Of a stretch of DNA of 49,376 nt, positions 17,089-25,616 are shown in pieces. Position 1 is the first letter of the stretch; each line of letters starts with the position of its first letter. Made by a program: the position numbers and the translations under genes. Under the pieces are notes generated by a model, which did no database searches, was not told the DNA's origin, and worked only from the letters and a program-made list of their open reading frames with translations. This DNA comes from an uncultured Eubacteriales bacterium. GTDB taxonomy: Bacteria; Bacillota; Clostridia; Lachnospirales; Lachnospiraceae. The stretch covers positions 1 through 49,376 of the forward strand of contig UQYF01000020.1 in assembly GCA_900545175.1 (NCBI GenBank), read 5' to 3'.

Positions 17089-18141
17089 TTAATCAACATT
17101 TTCTATATGATGCCCCGCTGCTTTTATAAGGCGGTTCATCACTGCCTGTCCGAAGCTGTTCTCCTCAAAGCCTTCCGACAATATTATATCCACATTTATA
17201 TGGTCAAAATGCCTTAACACGTCAAAAAGATGTGCTGCAACTTCATGCTCATCCGCGCGGCTTCCTACAACAACCACTTCTCCCGAAGTATATCGCTGCT
17301 CATTCTCAGTGCTTGAAAGTATTCCTACCTTAAGACCTTTGCTAACATTCTCCGCCGCAATCTCATTGATTCTCTCAACGACCTTATCGTTATCTCCTTC
17401 GAAGATTGTCAGCTCTGCTTTTGGTGCGTAGTGCCTGTATTTCATTCCAGGTGCCTTAGGCTTGCCTTTGACTGTTGTATGTGCAAGAACTGTCTCATCA
17501 AAACAGACTTCGCCTAAAACTTTCTTAATCATATCGGCTGTGACATAGCCTGGTCTTAATATCATCGGAACATCCGATGTCATGTCAACGATAGTAGACT
17601 CAATGCCTATCTCTATGGCACCTCCGTCAATTATCATATCTATTCTTCCATCCATATCTTCAATGACATGCTCTGCCCTTGTAGGGCTTGGACGGCCTGA
17701 AAGGTTTGCACTCGGTGCAGCTATATACACTCCCGAATCCTTTATAAGCTTCGCCGCAACAGGATGACTCGGCATTCTGATTGCAACCGTGTCAAGTCCT
17801 CCTGTCGTTCCGTAAGGCACAATATCCTTTTTCTTAAAAATCATCGTCAACGGTCCCGGCCAAAATGCATCCGCAAGCTTGTAAGCACTGTCCGGAATAT
17901 CATATGCAAGCTCATTAAGTGCCGACAAATCCGCTATATGTACAATCAGCGGATTGTCACTCGGACGACCCTTGGCACTGTATATCTTGTGTGCCGCATC
18001 CTCCTTAAGTGCATCGCCTCCAAGACCGTACACCGTCTCCGTAGGAAATGCTACAAGTCCACCGCTTTTTAACACTTCTCCGGCTTCCTCTATCACTTTG
18101 CTTTCATTGTCTTTATCTATCTTTAAAATCCTTGTTACCAT
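17089..18141 (-). CDS. Threonylcarbamoyl-AMP synthase, long Sua5 form
   Basis: This 350-residue enzyme makes threonylcarbamoyl-AMP from threonine, bicarbonate and ATP for the t6A37 modification of tRNAs that read ANN codons. The YrdC domain (about 10-200) shows KGRPSDNPLIVHI and PSANLSGRPSPT. The C-terminal Sua5 domain (about 235-345) follows a linker with PGMKYRHYAPKAEL. The start at 18141 has AAAGGA nine bases upstream. It is the YwlC orthologue by position. The partners TsaB, TsaD and TsaE are not in the window. Confidence 0.95.
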   Translation of the reverse strand: MVTRILKIDKDNESKVIEEAGEVLKSGGLVAFPTETVYGLGGDALKEDAAHKIYSAKGRPSDNPLIVHIADLSALNELAYDIPDSAYKLADAFWPGPLTMIFKKKDIVPYGTTGGLDTVAIRMPSHPVAAKLIKDSGVYIAAPSANLSGRPSPTRAEHVIEDMDGRIDMIIDGGAIEIGIESTIVDMTSDVPMILRPGYVTADMIKKVLGEVCFDETVLAHTTVKGKPKAPGMKYRHYAPKAELTIFEGDNDKVVERINEIAAENVSKGLKVGILSSTENEQRYTSGEVVVVGSRADEHEVAAHLFDVLRHFDHINVDIILSEGFEENSFGQAVMNRLIKAAGHHIENVD

Positions 18142-18227
18142 AACTTTAAATCCTTTTGCACGCACTATTTTGCATGCATTTTTTTGCATTATATATCATA
18201 TATTTTTCCTATAACCTCAGACTGTTG

Positions 18228-19127
18228 TCACTGTTTTTCCGGATTATAGTTTTTAAGTGCCTGCTTCACATCCGCTATATGAATCCTGTCAAGCCTGGTT
18301 CTCGCCGCAACAACATTTATGACAGACTTAAGAAGATCATCTAAATCTGAGTTCTCCGTATAATCAGCTGGTGCATAATAACTTATTCTGTTATCATGTA
18401 TCATCTTATATACTTTATTCTTATCCTCCGTCAACGGATTATACACACCGATAGAATAGCCTCCATTGGTATTCACAAGCTTCATACATGGTATATCTGT
18501 ATCGCTGTCGCCGATATATACTATATTTTTAAACGGAACTCTTATATCCTCAGGAGGGAAAAAGTCGTTAACTGCCGGGTCATTGATGCCTAACACACCC
18601 TTGGATATTCTGAAAAGGAACTGTGTCTTATTGGTATAGTTGACAACCTGCGCCGGCCACTTGACAACGCCCTTCTCATCAAAGTAAAAGCTGCTCGCAT
18701 ATATCCTCTCAAAAGCGCCTTCCTTTGCAATCTTCGTTCCTTCTATCATCTCTTTAAGTCCCGAAGAAATAATATAATGTTCAACTTTAACTCCATGCTC
18801 AAGTCCGTACTGTCTAAGTCTCTCGAACCATCCGTCAACACCGTCAAAAAGCTTCACCTTAGAGCCATATTCTTCAAGCTTCGCACGCGTAAAGTCAAGC
18901 TTTCCTGTGGCTTGTGCCTCCCTCACCATCTTATACATATATGCAAGGTTGCCATCCATATCATTCTCTTCCGAAAGCGTCCCTGTCTCTTTCCAAAACT
19001 CTGCAACATCATATCCAACCGACTGGATAAAGCCCTGAGCCTGCATATCATCAGGCGACAGTGTCTTATCGAAGTCATAGCATATAGCTACAACCGGAAG
19101 CTTATCCTGCTTACCATTATTAGGCAT
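18228..19127 (-). CDS. HAD-family phosphatase
   Basis: This 299-residue protein has the four HAD motifs: DFDKTLS with the nucleophile Asp near residue 19, ISSG (motif II), a Lys in the NKTQFLF region, and GDSDTDIPC (motif IV). The large helical cap between motifs I and II places it near the phosphoserine-phosphatase-like group. The substrate is unknown. It is the first gene after a strong promoter at 19166-19194 and precedes sua5 by 86 bases, so it probably heads the sua5-ywlE-rpiB-upp transcript. The ribosome site GAGG is ten bases upstream. Confidence 0.88.
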   Translation of the reverse strand: MPNNGKQDKLPVVAICYDFDKTLSPDDMQAQGFIQSVGYDVAEFWKETGTLSEENDMDGNLAYMYKMVREAQATGKLDFTRAKLEEYGSKVKLFDGVDGWFERLRQYGLEHGVKVEHYIISSGLKEMIEGTKIAKEGAFERIYASSFYFDEKGVVKWPAQVVNYTNKTQFLFRISKGVLGINDPAVNDFFPPEDIRVPFKNIVYIGDSDTDIPCMKLVNTNGGYSIGVYNPLTEDKNKVYKMIHDNRISYYAPADYTENSDLDDLLKSVINVVAARTRLDRIHIADVKQALKNYNPEKQ

Positions 19128-19165
19128 ATATTCAAATCCTCTTTTCCACGTAAAATGCTATAGAC

Positions 19166-19194
19166 ATGATACGCTCTGCACAATGCTTTGTCAA
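19166..19194 (-). promoter_or_regulatory. Promoter of the HAD-sua5-ywlE-rpiB-upp group
   Basis: A perfect -35 TTGACA (19189-19194), a 17-base spacer and -10 TATCAT (19166-19171) lie about 39 bases upstream of the HAD gene on the minus strand. Confidence 0.75.
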
Positions 19195-19218
19195 GAATGC
19201 CATTAGTAACGTAACCAG

Positions 19219-19806
19219 TCAGCCTGATGTGCCAAGACCTATATTCCACGCCTTAATCAGCTTCTCCAGTGAAAAAGCTGCATTTGCCGGGCTTGTGGAG
19301 GGCAGCACAACAGCCTCAATCCCGGTGTCCTTCTGCTGATAGCGCTTATAGTATTTACCTGATGTACTGCCATTGCAGAATACTCTTGTAATTTTTGAAT
19401 TTCTTATTATCGGCATGATGTCTGTCGGAACAACATTTTTTATGCTGCTGTCGCTTGAGCCTACAATATCGCAGCTATATATCGTATCCCACAGTGCAAT
19501 ATGATGCTTATGTAGCAGCGCCTTCTTCTTCTCAATCTCCGTTGGAACATCTTCCCCTGTAAGCGCCGCAATCACCTTCCAGAATCTGTTCTGCGGATGT
19601 CCATAGAAGAACATCTGCTCTCTTGACTTAACAGACGGAAGGCTGCCAAGTATAAGAATCGTTGAATTTTCATCATACAGCGGCAAAAACGGATGCACTA
19701 TATGCTCATACTTGGGACAGGTGTCAGACCCCATGTCCCAACAAACCGGGACACTGGGGTCTGACACCTGTCCCAGCTTATTAGTTTTATGATATTTTGT
19801 CTGCAT
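19219..19806 (-). CDS. DNA-deoxyinosine / uracil-DNA glycosylase (family 6-like)
   Basis: This 195-residue protein has the uracil-DNA-glycosylase fold motifs LGSLPSVKSREQ, YGHPQNRFW and a C-terminal LPSTSPANAAFS. This set fits the hypoxanthine-DNA glycosylase group (UDG family 6), which removes deaminated adenine or uracil to start base excision repair. The start at 19806 has AAGGAG eight bases upstream. The core begins near residue 36; the preceding residues 11-35 are read from two palindromic repeat copies (19713-19775), so the repeat has become an N-terminal extension. An internal ATG at 19734 could give a shorter product, but it lies inside the repeat. Confidence 0.88.
   Translation of the reverse strand: MQTKYHKTNKLGQVSDPSVPVCWDMGSDTCPKYEHIVHPFLPLYDENSTILILGSLPSVKSREQMFFYGHPQNRFWKVIAALTGEDVPTEIEKKKALLHKHHIALWDTIYSCDIVGSSDSSIKNVVPTDIMPIIRNSKITRVFCNGSTSGKYYKRYQQKDTGIEAVVLPSTSPANAAFSLEKLIKAWNIGLGTSG
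19713..19775. repeat. Paired inverted GGGACAGG repeats, copies R5 and R6
   Basis: Two asymmetric units, 19713-19740 and 19748-19775, are near-perfect reverse complements and could form a 60-base cruciform. They lie in frame inside the 5' end of the DNA glycosylase gene. Confidence 0.85.
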
Positions 19807-19864
19807 AGCATTCACTCCTTGTCAGTTATTTTCCGCCTGCGGTGGGCTGCCTAAGCTATTATGC

Positions 19865-19915
19865 AAAAAAGCACAGGTTTTCAGATGTTATTTTATCTGA
19901 AAACCTGTGCTTTTT
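19865..19915. terminator. Bidirectional terminator after the second atp operon
   Basis: A perfect 16-bp stem (19871-19886 with 19895-19910), an 8-base loop, and an A run before plus a T run after. On the minus strand it lies about 80 bases past the atpC stop of operon 2 and separates that operon from the glycosylase gene. Confidence 0.85.
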
Positions 19916-19921
19916 CAAGCC

Positions 19922-19988
19922 TGGACAGGGGTGTCAGACCCCGGCGTCCCAACCCAATGGGACACCGGGGTCTGACACCCCTGTCCCA
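19922..19988. repeat. Paired inverted GGGACAGG repeats, copies R7 and R8
   Basis: Two units, 19922-19951 and 19958-19987, are near-perfect inverted copies, placed six bases after the atpC stop of operon 2. They match R5/R6 in arrangement. Confidence 0.85.
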
Positions 19989-19993
19989 AATGT

Positions 19994-20410
19994 TTAATTT
20001 ATGTCATGCTTTCCAACCTTGCGGTAGCGGTACACCGCTCTTGCAAGTGAAGCCTGTGATACATGGTACTCCTGTATGCTCTGTTTCTGGCGAAGCTGCT
20101 CCTCGGCACGCTCCATTGCTGCCTTGGCACGAACCTCGTCAATATCCTCAGGGCGCTCAGCCGTATCGACGATCATGGTGACACGGTTGTTGGCAATATA
20201 GACAAAACCGATTCCGACCACAGCATCGATATACTCATCGCTTCCCTCCGGCTTAAAACGGACATCACCGATAGTCGTTGCAATCGCCATGTTCTGATGA
20301 TGTGCCATTATTGCTATCTCACCGTCTAAGCCCGGAACTACAAGAATGTCTGCCTTACCGGAAAAGAATACCTTGTTGGAGGCTAATATTTTAAGATAAA
20401 ATGAACTCAT
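19994..20410 (-). CDS. atpC: F1Fo ATP synthase epsilon subunit, operon 2
   Basis: This 138-residue protein has the N-terminal beta-sandwich (about 1-88, with GLDGEIAIMAHHQN and GFVYIANN) and the C-terminal two-helix arm (about 95-138). It closes the second atp operon, 15 bases after atpD, and is followed by repeats R7/R8 and a strong terminator. The sequence is clearly different from the epsilon of operon 1. The arm contains a basic stretch (VYRYRKVGK) at the end. Confidence 0.95.
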   Translation of the reverse strand: MSSFYLKILASNKVFFSGKADILVVPGLDGEIAIMAHHQNMAIATTIGDVRFKPEGSDEYIDAVVGIGFVYIANNRVTMIVDTAERPEDIDEVRAKAAMERAEEQLRQKQSIQEYHVSQASLARAVYRYRKVGKHDIN

Positions 20411-20425
20411 CTTACCCCGCCTCCT

Positions 20426-21838
20426 TTACTGCTGTTCCATCATTTTCTTTGCCTTCTCAACAGCTTCATCTATTGTTCCGACATTGAAGAATGCAGCCTC
20501 CGGATACTCGTCCATATCACCATCGATGATTGCCTTGAAGCCTCTTATTGTCTCTTTAACAGGGACATACTTACCAGGAACACCTGTGAAGTTCTCAGCT
20601 ACATGGAACGGCTGTGATAAGAAACGCTGAATCTTTCTTGCACGGTATACGGTAATCTTATCCTCGTCGGAAAGCTCCTCCATACCGAGAATAGCGATAA
20701 TATCCTGTAACTCCTTATACTTCTGAAGCATAGCCTGAACCTTACGGGCTACCTCGTAATGCTCCTCACCTACAACATCTGCCTCAAGGATTCTTGAGGT
20801 TGACTCAAGCGGGTCAACAGCCGGGTAAATACCCTGCTCAACAATCTTACGTGAAAGAACCGTAGTCGCATCGAGATGTGCGAATGTAGTCGCAGGTGCC
20901 GGGTCTGTAAGGTCATCGGCAGGAACGTATACAGCCTGTACCGATGTAACAGAACCCTTCGTTGTAGAAGCGATTCTCTCCTGAAGCTCACCTACCTCTG
21001 TTGCAAGTGTTGGCTGGTAACCTACGGCTGAAGGCATACGTCCAAGAAGTGCGGATACCTCTGAACCTGCCTGCACGAAACGGAAAATGTTATCGATGAA
21101 GAGAAGCACGTTCTGATGTTCCTCATCACGGAAGTACTCAGCCATTGTAAGTCCTGTCTCAGCTACTCTCATACGCGCTCCAGGCGGTTCGTTCATCTGA
21201 CCGAATACCAAGGCAGTCTTTTCAAGTACGCCTGACTCTTTCATTTCTGACCAGAGGTCATTACCCTCTCTCGAACGCTCTCCTACACCTGTGAATATGG
21301 AATATCCGCCATGCTCTGTAGCGATATTTCTGATAAGCTCCTGAATAAGGACTGTCTTACCAACTCCGGCACCTCCGAAGAGACCGATCTTACCACCCTT
21401 TGCATAAGGAGCTAAAAGGTCGATAACCTTGATACCTGTCTCTAACATCTCGACAACAGGGCTCTGCTCCTCGAACGTAGGCGGCTCTCTGTGAATTACC
21501 CAGTGCTCACCATTATCAAGTGACTCACCGCCATCTATAGTTTCACCTAATACATTGAACAATCTTCCCAAGGTCTGCTTGCCGACAGGAACTTTGATAC
21601 CGGCTCCTGTAGCTCTTACTTCCATATCCCTGCACAGACCCTCGCTGGCTGCGAGCATGATACAGCGGACAGTGTTGTCACCTATGTGCTGTGCAACCTC
21701 CATAACGAGGTTCTTTCCCTCACATGTGACCTCTAAGGCATCCTTTATACATGGAAGGTCGCCGTTTTCAAATACAACGTCGACAACAGGTCCCATAACC
21801 TGAACAATCTTTCCTGTATTAACAACATTTGTATTCAT
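20426..21838 (-). CDS. atpD: F1Fo ATP synthase beta subunit, operon 2
   Basis: This 470-residue catalytic subunit has Walker A GGAGVGKT, GERSREGNDLW and Walker B LLFIDNIFRF. It forms the catalytic sites of the second F1 head. The start is three bases upstream of the atpG stop region, with GGAGG about 11 bases from ATG. Divergence from the operon 1 beta is spread over the whole protein, so the two operons are not a recent duplication. It ends with KAKKMMEQQ. Confidence 0.98.
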   Translation of the reverse strand: MNTNVVNTGKIVQVMGPVVDVVFENGDLPCIKDALEVTCEGKNLVMEVAQHIGDNTVRCIMLAASEGLCRDMEVRATGAGIKVPVGKQTLGRLFNVLGETIDGGESLDNGEHWVIHREPPTFEEQSPVVEMLETGIKVIDLLAPYAKGGKIGLFGGAGVGKTVLIQELIRNIATEHGGYSIFTGVGERSREGNDLWSEMKESGVLEKTALVFGQMNEPPGARMRVAETGLTMAEYFRDEEHQNVLLFIDNIFRFVQAGSEVSALLGRMPSAVGYQPTLATEVGELQERIASTTKGSVTSVQAVYVPADDLTDPAPATTFAHLDATTVLSRKIVEQGIYPAVDPLESTSRILEADVVGEEHYEVARKVQAMLQKYKELQDIIAILGMEELSDEDKITVYRARKIQRFLSQPFHVAENFTGVPGKYVPVKETIRGFKAIIDGDMDEYPEAAFFNVGTIDEAVEKAKKMMEQQ

Positions 21839-21841
21839 TTA

Positions 21842-22756
21842 TTACATGACCTCCTTTCTGGCCTTTTTCTTCTTTTTCTGAGCCTTTGCACCTGATATTA
21901 CCTCGGTTATCTCCTGGGTAATCATCGACTGTCTGGCTCTGTTATACTCTATGGACAGATTACGAATCATCTCCGATGCACTGTCATTTGCCACCTGCAT
22001 GGCGCTCATTCTGGCATTCTGCTCACTGCAGAAGGATTCCATAAGTGCTCCGTATATGTATCCCATGATTACATCCGGTACAATATTGTTAAGAAGAGCA
22101 TTAGGAGAAGGCTGAAGCTCTATCTCCTCATTAAATACTCCCTGTCTTTCCATCTCATGCTGCATAGCCATGTCCCTTGTTATCGGAAGGAGATTAATCA
22201 TATCAACCTCTGTCGATATGCTGGATTTCATATATGTATAGATTACATATACTTCATCAAGATCTCCCTCCTTGAACTGCTCTACAACCTCCTCACAGAT
22301 AATTCTGGCTCTGTGAAGCGAAGGATTCTGTGCGGTATAGTGGAACTGCTCCGCAACCGGAATATTCTTTTTCTTAAAATACTGTCTTCCTAACTCGCCA
22401 ACCACGAAGAGCTTGTAGTTCTTACACTGCTCAATCTCTTCCATCGCTTTTTTAAGGACATTGTGGTTGTATGCTCCCGCAAGACCTTTGTCAGCCGTAA
22501 CAACGATGAAGCCCTTTACACGGTCTTCCGGTGCTTTGTTCGGTCTGACATCCATATACTGGTTCTCGACATCAGGCAGATGCCTTACAACACGGGATAC
22601 CATGTTACGCAGAGCGTTAAAGTAAGGTTCCGTCTCTTCAAGACTCTTTTTAGCCTTGCGCAGCTTCGTGGAGGATATCATGTACATAGCGTTAGTGATT
22701 TTCATGGTGTCCTGAATACTTTTCATTCGGCTTTGAATTTCACGTGCATTTGCCAT
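21842..22756 (-). CDS. atpG: F1Fo ATP synthase gamma subunit, operon 2
   Basis: This 304-residue central-stalk subunit has an N-terminal helix (MANAREIQSRMKSIQDT), the VTADKGLAGAYN block (near residue 86) and the C-terminal YNRARQSMITQEITEVI helix followed by a lysine-rich tail (AQKKKKKARKEVM). The tail and an internal insertion make it longer than the gamma of operon 1. The start has AAGGAGG eight bases upstream. It lies three bases after the delta-alpha fusion stop. Confidence 0.96.
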   Translation of the reverse strand: MANAREIQSRMKSIQDTMKITNAMYMISSTKLRKAKKSLEETEPYFNALRNMVSRVVRHLPDVENQYMDVRPNKAPEDRVKGFIVVTADKGLAGAYNHNVLKKAMEEIEQCKNYKLFVVGELGRQYFKKKNIPVAEQFHYTAQNPSLHRARIICEEVVEQFKEGDLDEVYVIYTYMKSSISTEVDMINLLPITRDMAMQHEMERQGVFNEEIELQPSPNALLNNIVPDVIMGYIYGALMESFCSEQNARMSAMQVANDSASEMIRNLSIEYNRARQSMITQEITEVISGAKAQKKKKKARKEVM

Positions 22757-22759
22757 GAC

Positions 22760-24787
22760 TTATCCCTCCTTAGCCATATATTCATCCCTGAAGCTCTTAG
22801 CAGCCTCAACGATAGCCTTGTTAAGCTCATCGTCAAGCTTACCGCCATTTTCTATCTGAGTGATAATCTCCGGATGCTCATTCTTTACATTATCAAGAAG
22901 CTTCATCTGGAAATCCTTTACGTTCTTAAGCGGAAGCGGAAGCATAACCTTACCGTTAGCTGCACAGAGTGTTATTACCTGCTCTGCTGTGCTTAACGGT
23001 CTGCAAAGAGGCTGCTTTAACAGCTCCATAAGTGCATGACCATGCTGTAACTGCTCCTTAGTTGCGTTGTCAAGGTCAGAAGCGAACTGTGTGAACACTT
23101 CCATCTCTCTGAACTGTGCAAGGTCGATACGGATACTACCTGCTGCCTTCTTCATAGCCTTAGTCTGAGCCGCACCACCTACTCGCGATACAGAAAGACC
23201 TACGTTAACCGCCGGTCTCATACCTGAGAAGAAGAGGTCGCTCTCAAGGAATATCTGTCCATCAGTGATAGAAATAACATTCGTAGGAATGTATGCAGAT
23301 ACATCGCCCGCCTGAGTCTCAATGATAGGAAGAGCTGTGATTGAACCACCGCCAAGTTCATCTGAGAGTCTTGCCGAACGCTCAAGAAGTCTTGAATGTA
23401 AGTAGAATACATCTCCAGGATAAGCCTCACGTCCAGGTGAACGCTCAAGTAAGAGTGAAAGTGCACGATATGCTACCGCATGCTTACTGAGGTCATCATA
23501 TACGATAAGGACATCCTTGCCCTGATGCATGAAATATTCAGCCATAGCTGTTCCTGAATAAGGTGCTATGTACTGAAGAGGTGCCGGATCGGATGCTGTG
23601 GCTGATACGATAATTGTATAATCCATGGCATCATGCTGCTTTAATGTATTTACAAGCTTGGCTATTGTTGATGCCTTCTGTCCGATAGCGACATATACGC
23701 ACACAACATCCTTGCCCTTCTGATTTAAGATAGTATCGATGGCGATTGATGTCTTACCTGTCTGACGGTCGCCGATGATAAGCTCTCTCTGTCCGCGTCC
23801 GATAGGGAACATGGAGTCAATAGCGAGAATACCTGTCTCCATAGGTACCGAAACCGACTGACGGTCTACAATGGATGGAGCCGGCTGCTCTATAGGACGG
23901 TATCCGTTCTCCTTAACAGGTCCGGCTCCGTCTATAGGTGCTCCGAGTGCATCGATAATTCTTCCGAGGAAGCCCTCGCCAACCGGTATACCGGCCCTCT
24001 TACCTGTACGCGCTACTCTTGAGCCTTCCTTAATCTCTGTATCACGTCCGAAGAGGATACAGCCTATCTCGTCTTTTCTTACATCCTGAACCATACCCTT
24101 AACGCCGCAGTCAAATATAACTATCTCGCCGTATGCCGCATGGTCAATTCCGTTGATATTGGCAATTCCGTCACCGACATAGCTTACCACGCCGACTTCC
24201 TTATCCTGTGCTTCAAGCTCAAAATTGTCAATCTCACTCTTTAATATAGAAATAATATTCTCTGTGCTGGCTGTCGAACCGATCTCAGCATTGGCAAGCT
24301 GTTCCTTGAACTGCTTCATTCTGCCGCTTGTGCTCCAATCGAATACGTCATTGCCCGCCTGAATGACAAAGCCTCCGCCGAGGGTCTTATCCTCCTCTAG
24401 CTCAAATGTAAACTCTGTTGTGTTATACTGCTTTGCCACGAAGTCCTTGATACCCTGAAGCTGCTCATCATCAGGTGCTGTCACATACTTAAGAGTAACA
24501 ACGAACTCTCCCTTGCGCTCAGGAGCTGCCTCCCTGTACGCCTTAACTATGTCCTTCCACAGACCTGTGTCAGAATTGTCACACAGAAGCTTTAAAAAGT
24601 CCCTAATCTGTAACGGAAAGACCTTCTCAATCACATTGTGCTTGGATGCAAGCGATATTGAAGGATTGGCAAATTCCTCCGCAATCTGCGGTACAGCAGT
24701 AAAGATGTCATCTGCCTGTCCCACTATGTTCGCTGCAATATTCAGTTCGCGCAATGTCTTAGCATAATCTTTTGCTGTACTAATCAC
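22760..24787 (-). CDS. Fused F1Fo ATP synthase delta-alpha subunit, operon 2
   Basis: One open frame of 675 residues joins a complete delta subunit (about 1-178) to a complete alpha subunit (about 185-675). Delta begins AKDYAKTLRELN and keeps LGGGFVIQAGNDVFDWS. Alpha begins IISILKSEIDNFELEAQ, the usual start of free alpha, and has Walker A GDRQTGKT, VYDDLSKHA and SRVGGAAQ. The join is a short polar linker (NAEIGSTASTEN) with no stop and no obvious internal ribosome site. The GTG start overlaps the atpF stop (GTGA). Delta normally binds once per head at the alpha N-termini, so three tethered deltas would break the usual 3:1 ratio unless the chain is processed or two deltas stay idle. Operon 1 keeps the genes separate. 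Confidence 0.93.
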   Translation of the reverse strand: MISTAKDYAKTLRELNIAANIVGQADDIFTAVPQIAEEFANPSISLASKHNVIEKVFPLQIRDFLKLLCDNSDTGLWKDIVKAYREAAPERKGEFVVTLKYVTAPDDEQLQGIKDFVAKQYNTTEFTFELEEDKTLGGGFVIQAGNDVFDWSTSGRMKQFKEQLANAEIGSTASTENIISILKSEIDNFELEAQDKEVGVVSYVGDGIANINGIDHAAYGEIVIFDCGVKGMVQDVRKDEIGCILFGRDTEIKEGSRVARTGKRAGIPVGEGFLGRIIDALGAPIDGAGPVKENGYRPIEQPAPSIVDRQSVSVPMETGILAIDSMFPIGRGQRELIIGDRQTGKTSIAIDTILNQKGKDVVCVYVAIGQKASTIAKLVNTLKQHDAMDYTIIVSATASDPAPLQYIAPYSGTAMAEYFMHQGKDVLIVYDDLSKHAVAYRALSLLLERSPGREAYPGDVFYLHSRLLERSARLSDELGGGSITALPIIETQAGDVSAYIPTNVISITDGQIFLESDLFFSGMRPAVNVGLSVSRVGGAAQTKAMKKAAGSIRIDLAQFREMEVFTQFASDLDNATKEQLQHGHALMELLKQPLCRPLSTAEQVITLCAANGKVMLPLPLKNVKDFQMKLLDNVKNEHPEIITQIENGGKLDDELNKAIVEAAKSFRDEYMAKEG

Positions 24788-25269
24788 TTGTTCTCACCCG
24801 TCTTTGTCAAAAATTGGTTATAGAGTTCCCTGTCAGCAGCCTCGCCCTGTCCTGAAGCCACAACCTTAGCTGTAGCTGCAACAACGAGCTCCTCAATCTG
24901 ATCCTTAGCCTGCTTGATGGTCTTCTCCTGTTCCTTAGCTGCTTCTTTTCTAGCATCATCCATAAGCTTGTCTGCCGCTGTCTTGGCATCTGCAACGATT
25001 CTGTCGTACTCTGCTCCTGCCTTGACTCTTGCATCACTTATAACTGCTGCCTTTTCTTCCTGTGCTCCGCTCAATGCCTGCTCATACTGAACCTTAAGAG
25101 CATCTGCATTGTCCTGAGTCGCCTTTGCATCCTCGTACTGCTTATTTATCTCTGCCTCACGCTGTGCGATAATCTTCTTGACAGGCTTAAATAGAAGCTT
25201 ACGAATGATTACATAGATGATAATCAGGTTGATAACGGTAAATAACAGATTAATATCTATTCTTAACAT
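24784..25269 (-). CDS. atpF: F1Fo ATP synthase b subunit, operon 2
   Basis: This 161-residue protein has an N-terminal transmembrane helix (about 5-26, LLFTVINLIIIYVII) and a long charged coiled coil. It is the only b gene of operon 2, so the peripheral stalk is expected to be a homodimer that contacts the delta part of the fusion. The start has AAGGAGAGG upstream. Its stop overlaps the GTG start of the fusion gene, indicating tight coupling. Confidence 0.95.
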   Translation of the reverse strand: MLRIDINLLFTVINLIIIYVIIRKLLFKPVKKIIAQREAEINKQYEDAKATQDNADALKVQYEQALSGAQEEKAAVISDARVKAGAEYDRIVADAKTAADKLMDDARKEAAKEQEKTIKQAKDQIEELVVAATAKVVASGQGEAADRELYNQFLTKTGENK

Positions 25270-25305
25270 GCTATCCTCTCCTTATCTTATATTTTTCTGA
25301 CTTGA

Positions 25306-25524
25306 TTAACCAAGTAAGATGATGATAAGGATAGCTACAACGAAACCGTAAATAGCAGTTGCCTCTGCAAGCGCACCACCTAAAAGTAAAAGCTTTGTTA
25401 TCTTGCTCTCTGCCTCCGGCTGTCTAGCGACTGCCTCTGTTGCCTTACCTGCTGCGATACCGATACCGATACCGGCTCCTATACATGCTAATGCTGCAAT
25501 TCCTGCTCCTAATGCAATTCCCAT
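25306..25524 (-). CDS. atpE: F1Fo ATP synthase c subunit, H+-type, operon 2
   Basis: This 72-residue two-helix protein has the ion-site glutamate E54 in ALAEATAIYGF. The Na+-site glutamine is replaced by Ile (GAGIGIG) and the Ser/Thr next to the glutamate by Ala (A55). This fits H+-driven c rings of most bacteria. The ion call is an inference from the established residue pattern. The start at 25524 has GGAGG five bases upstream; the longer frame to 25554 has no support. Confidence 0.96.
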   Translation of the reverse strand: MGIALGAGIAALACIGAGIGIGIAAGKATEAVARQPEAESKITKLLLLGGALAEATAIYGFVVAILIIILLG

Positions 25525-25616
25525 ATTTTCCTCCGTTCTGCCGCCTTGCGGCATGTTAATAGATTAATTTTACTCTGTCCTGCCTGTCGCAGTGACAGAC
25601 CTGCATGTGCAGCCGC

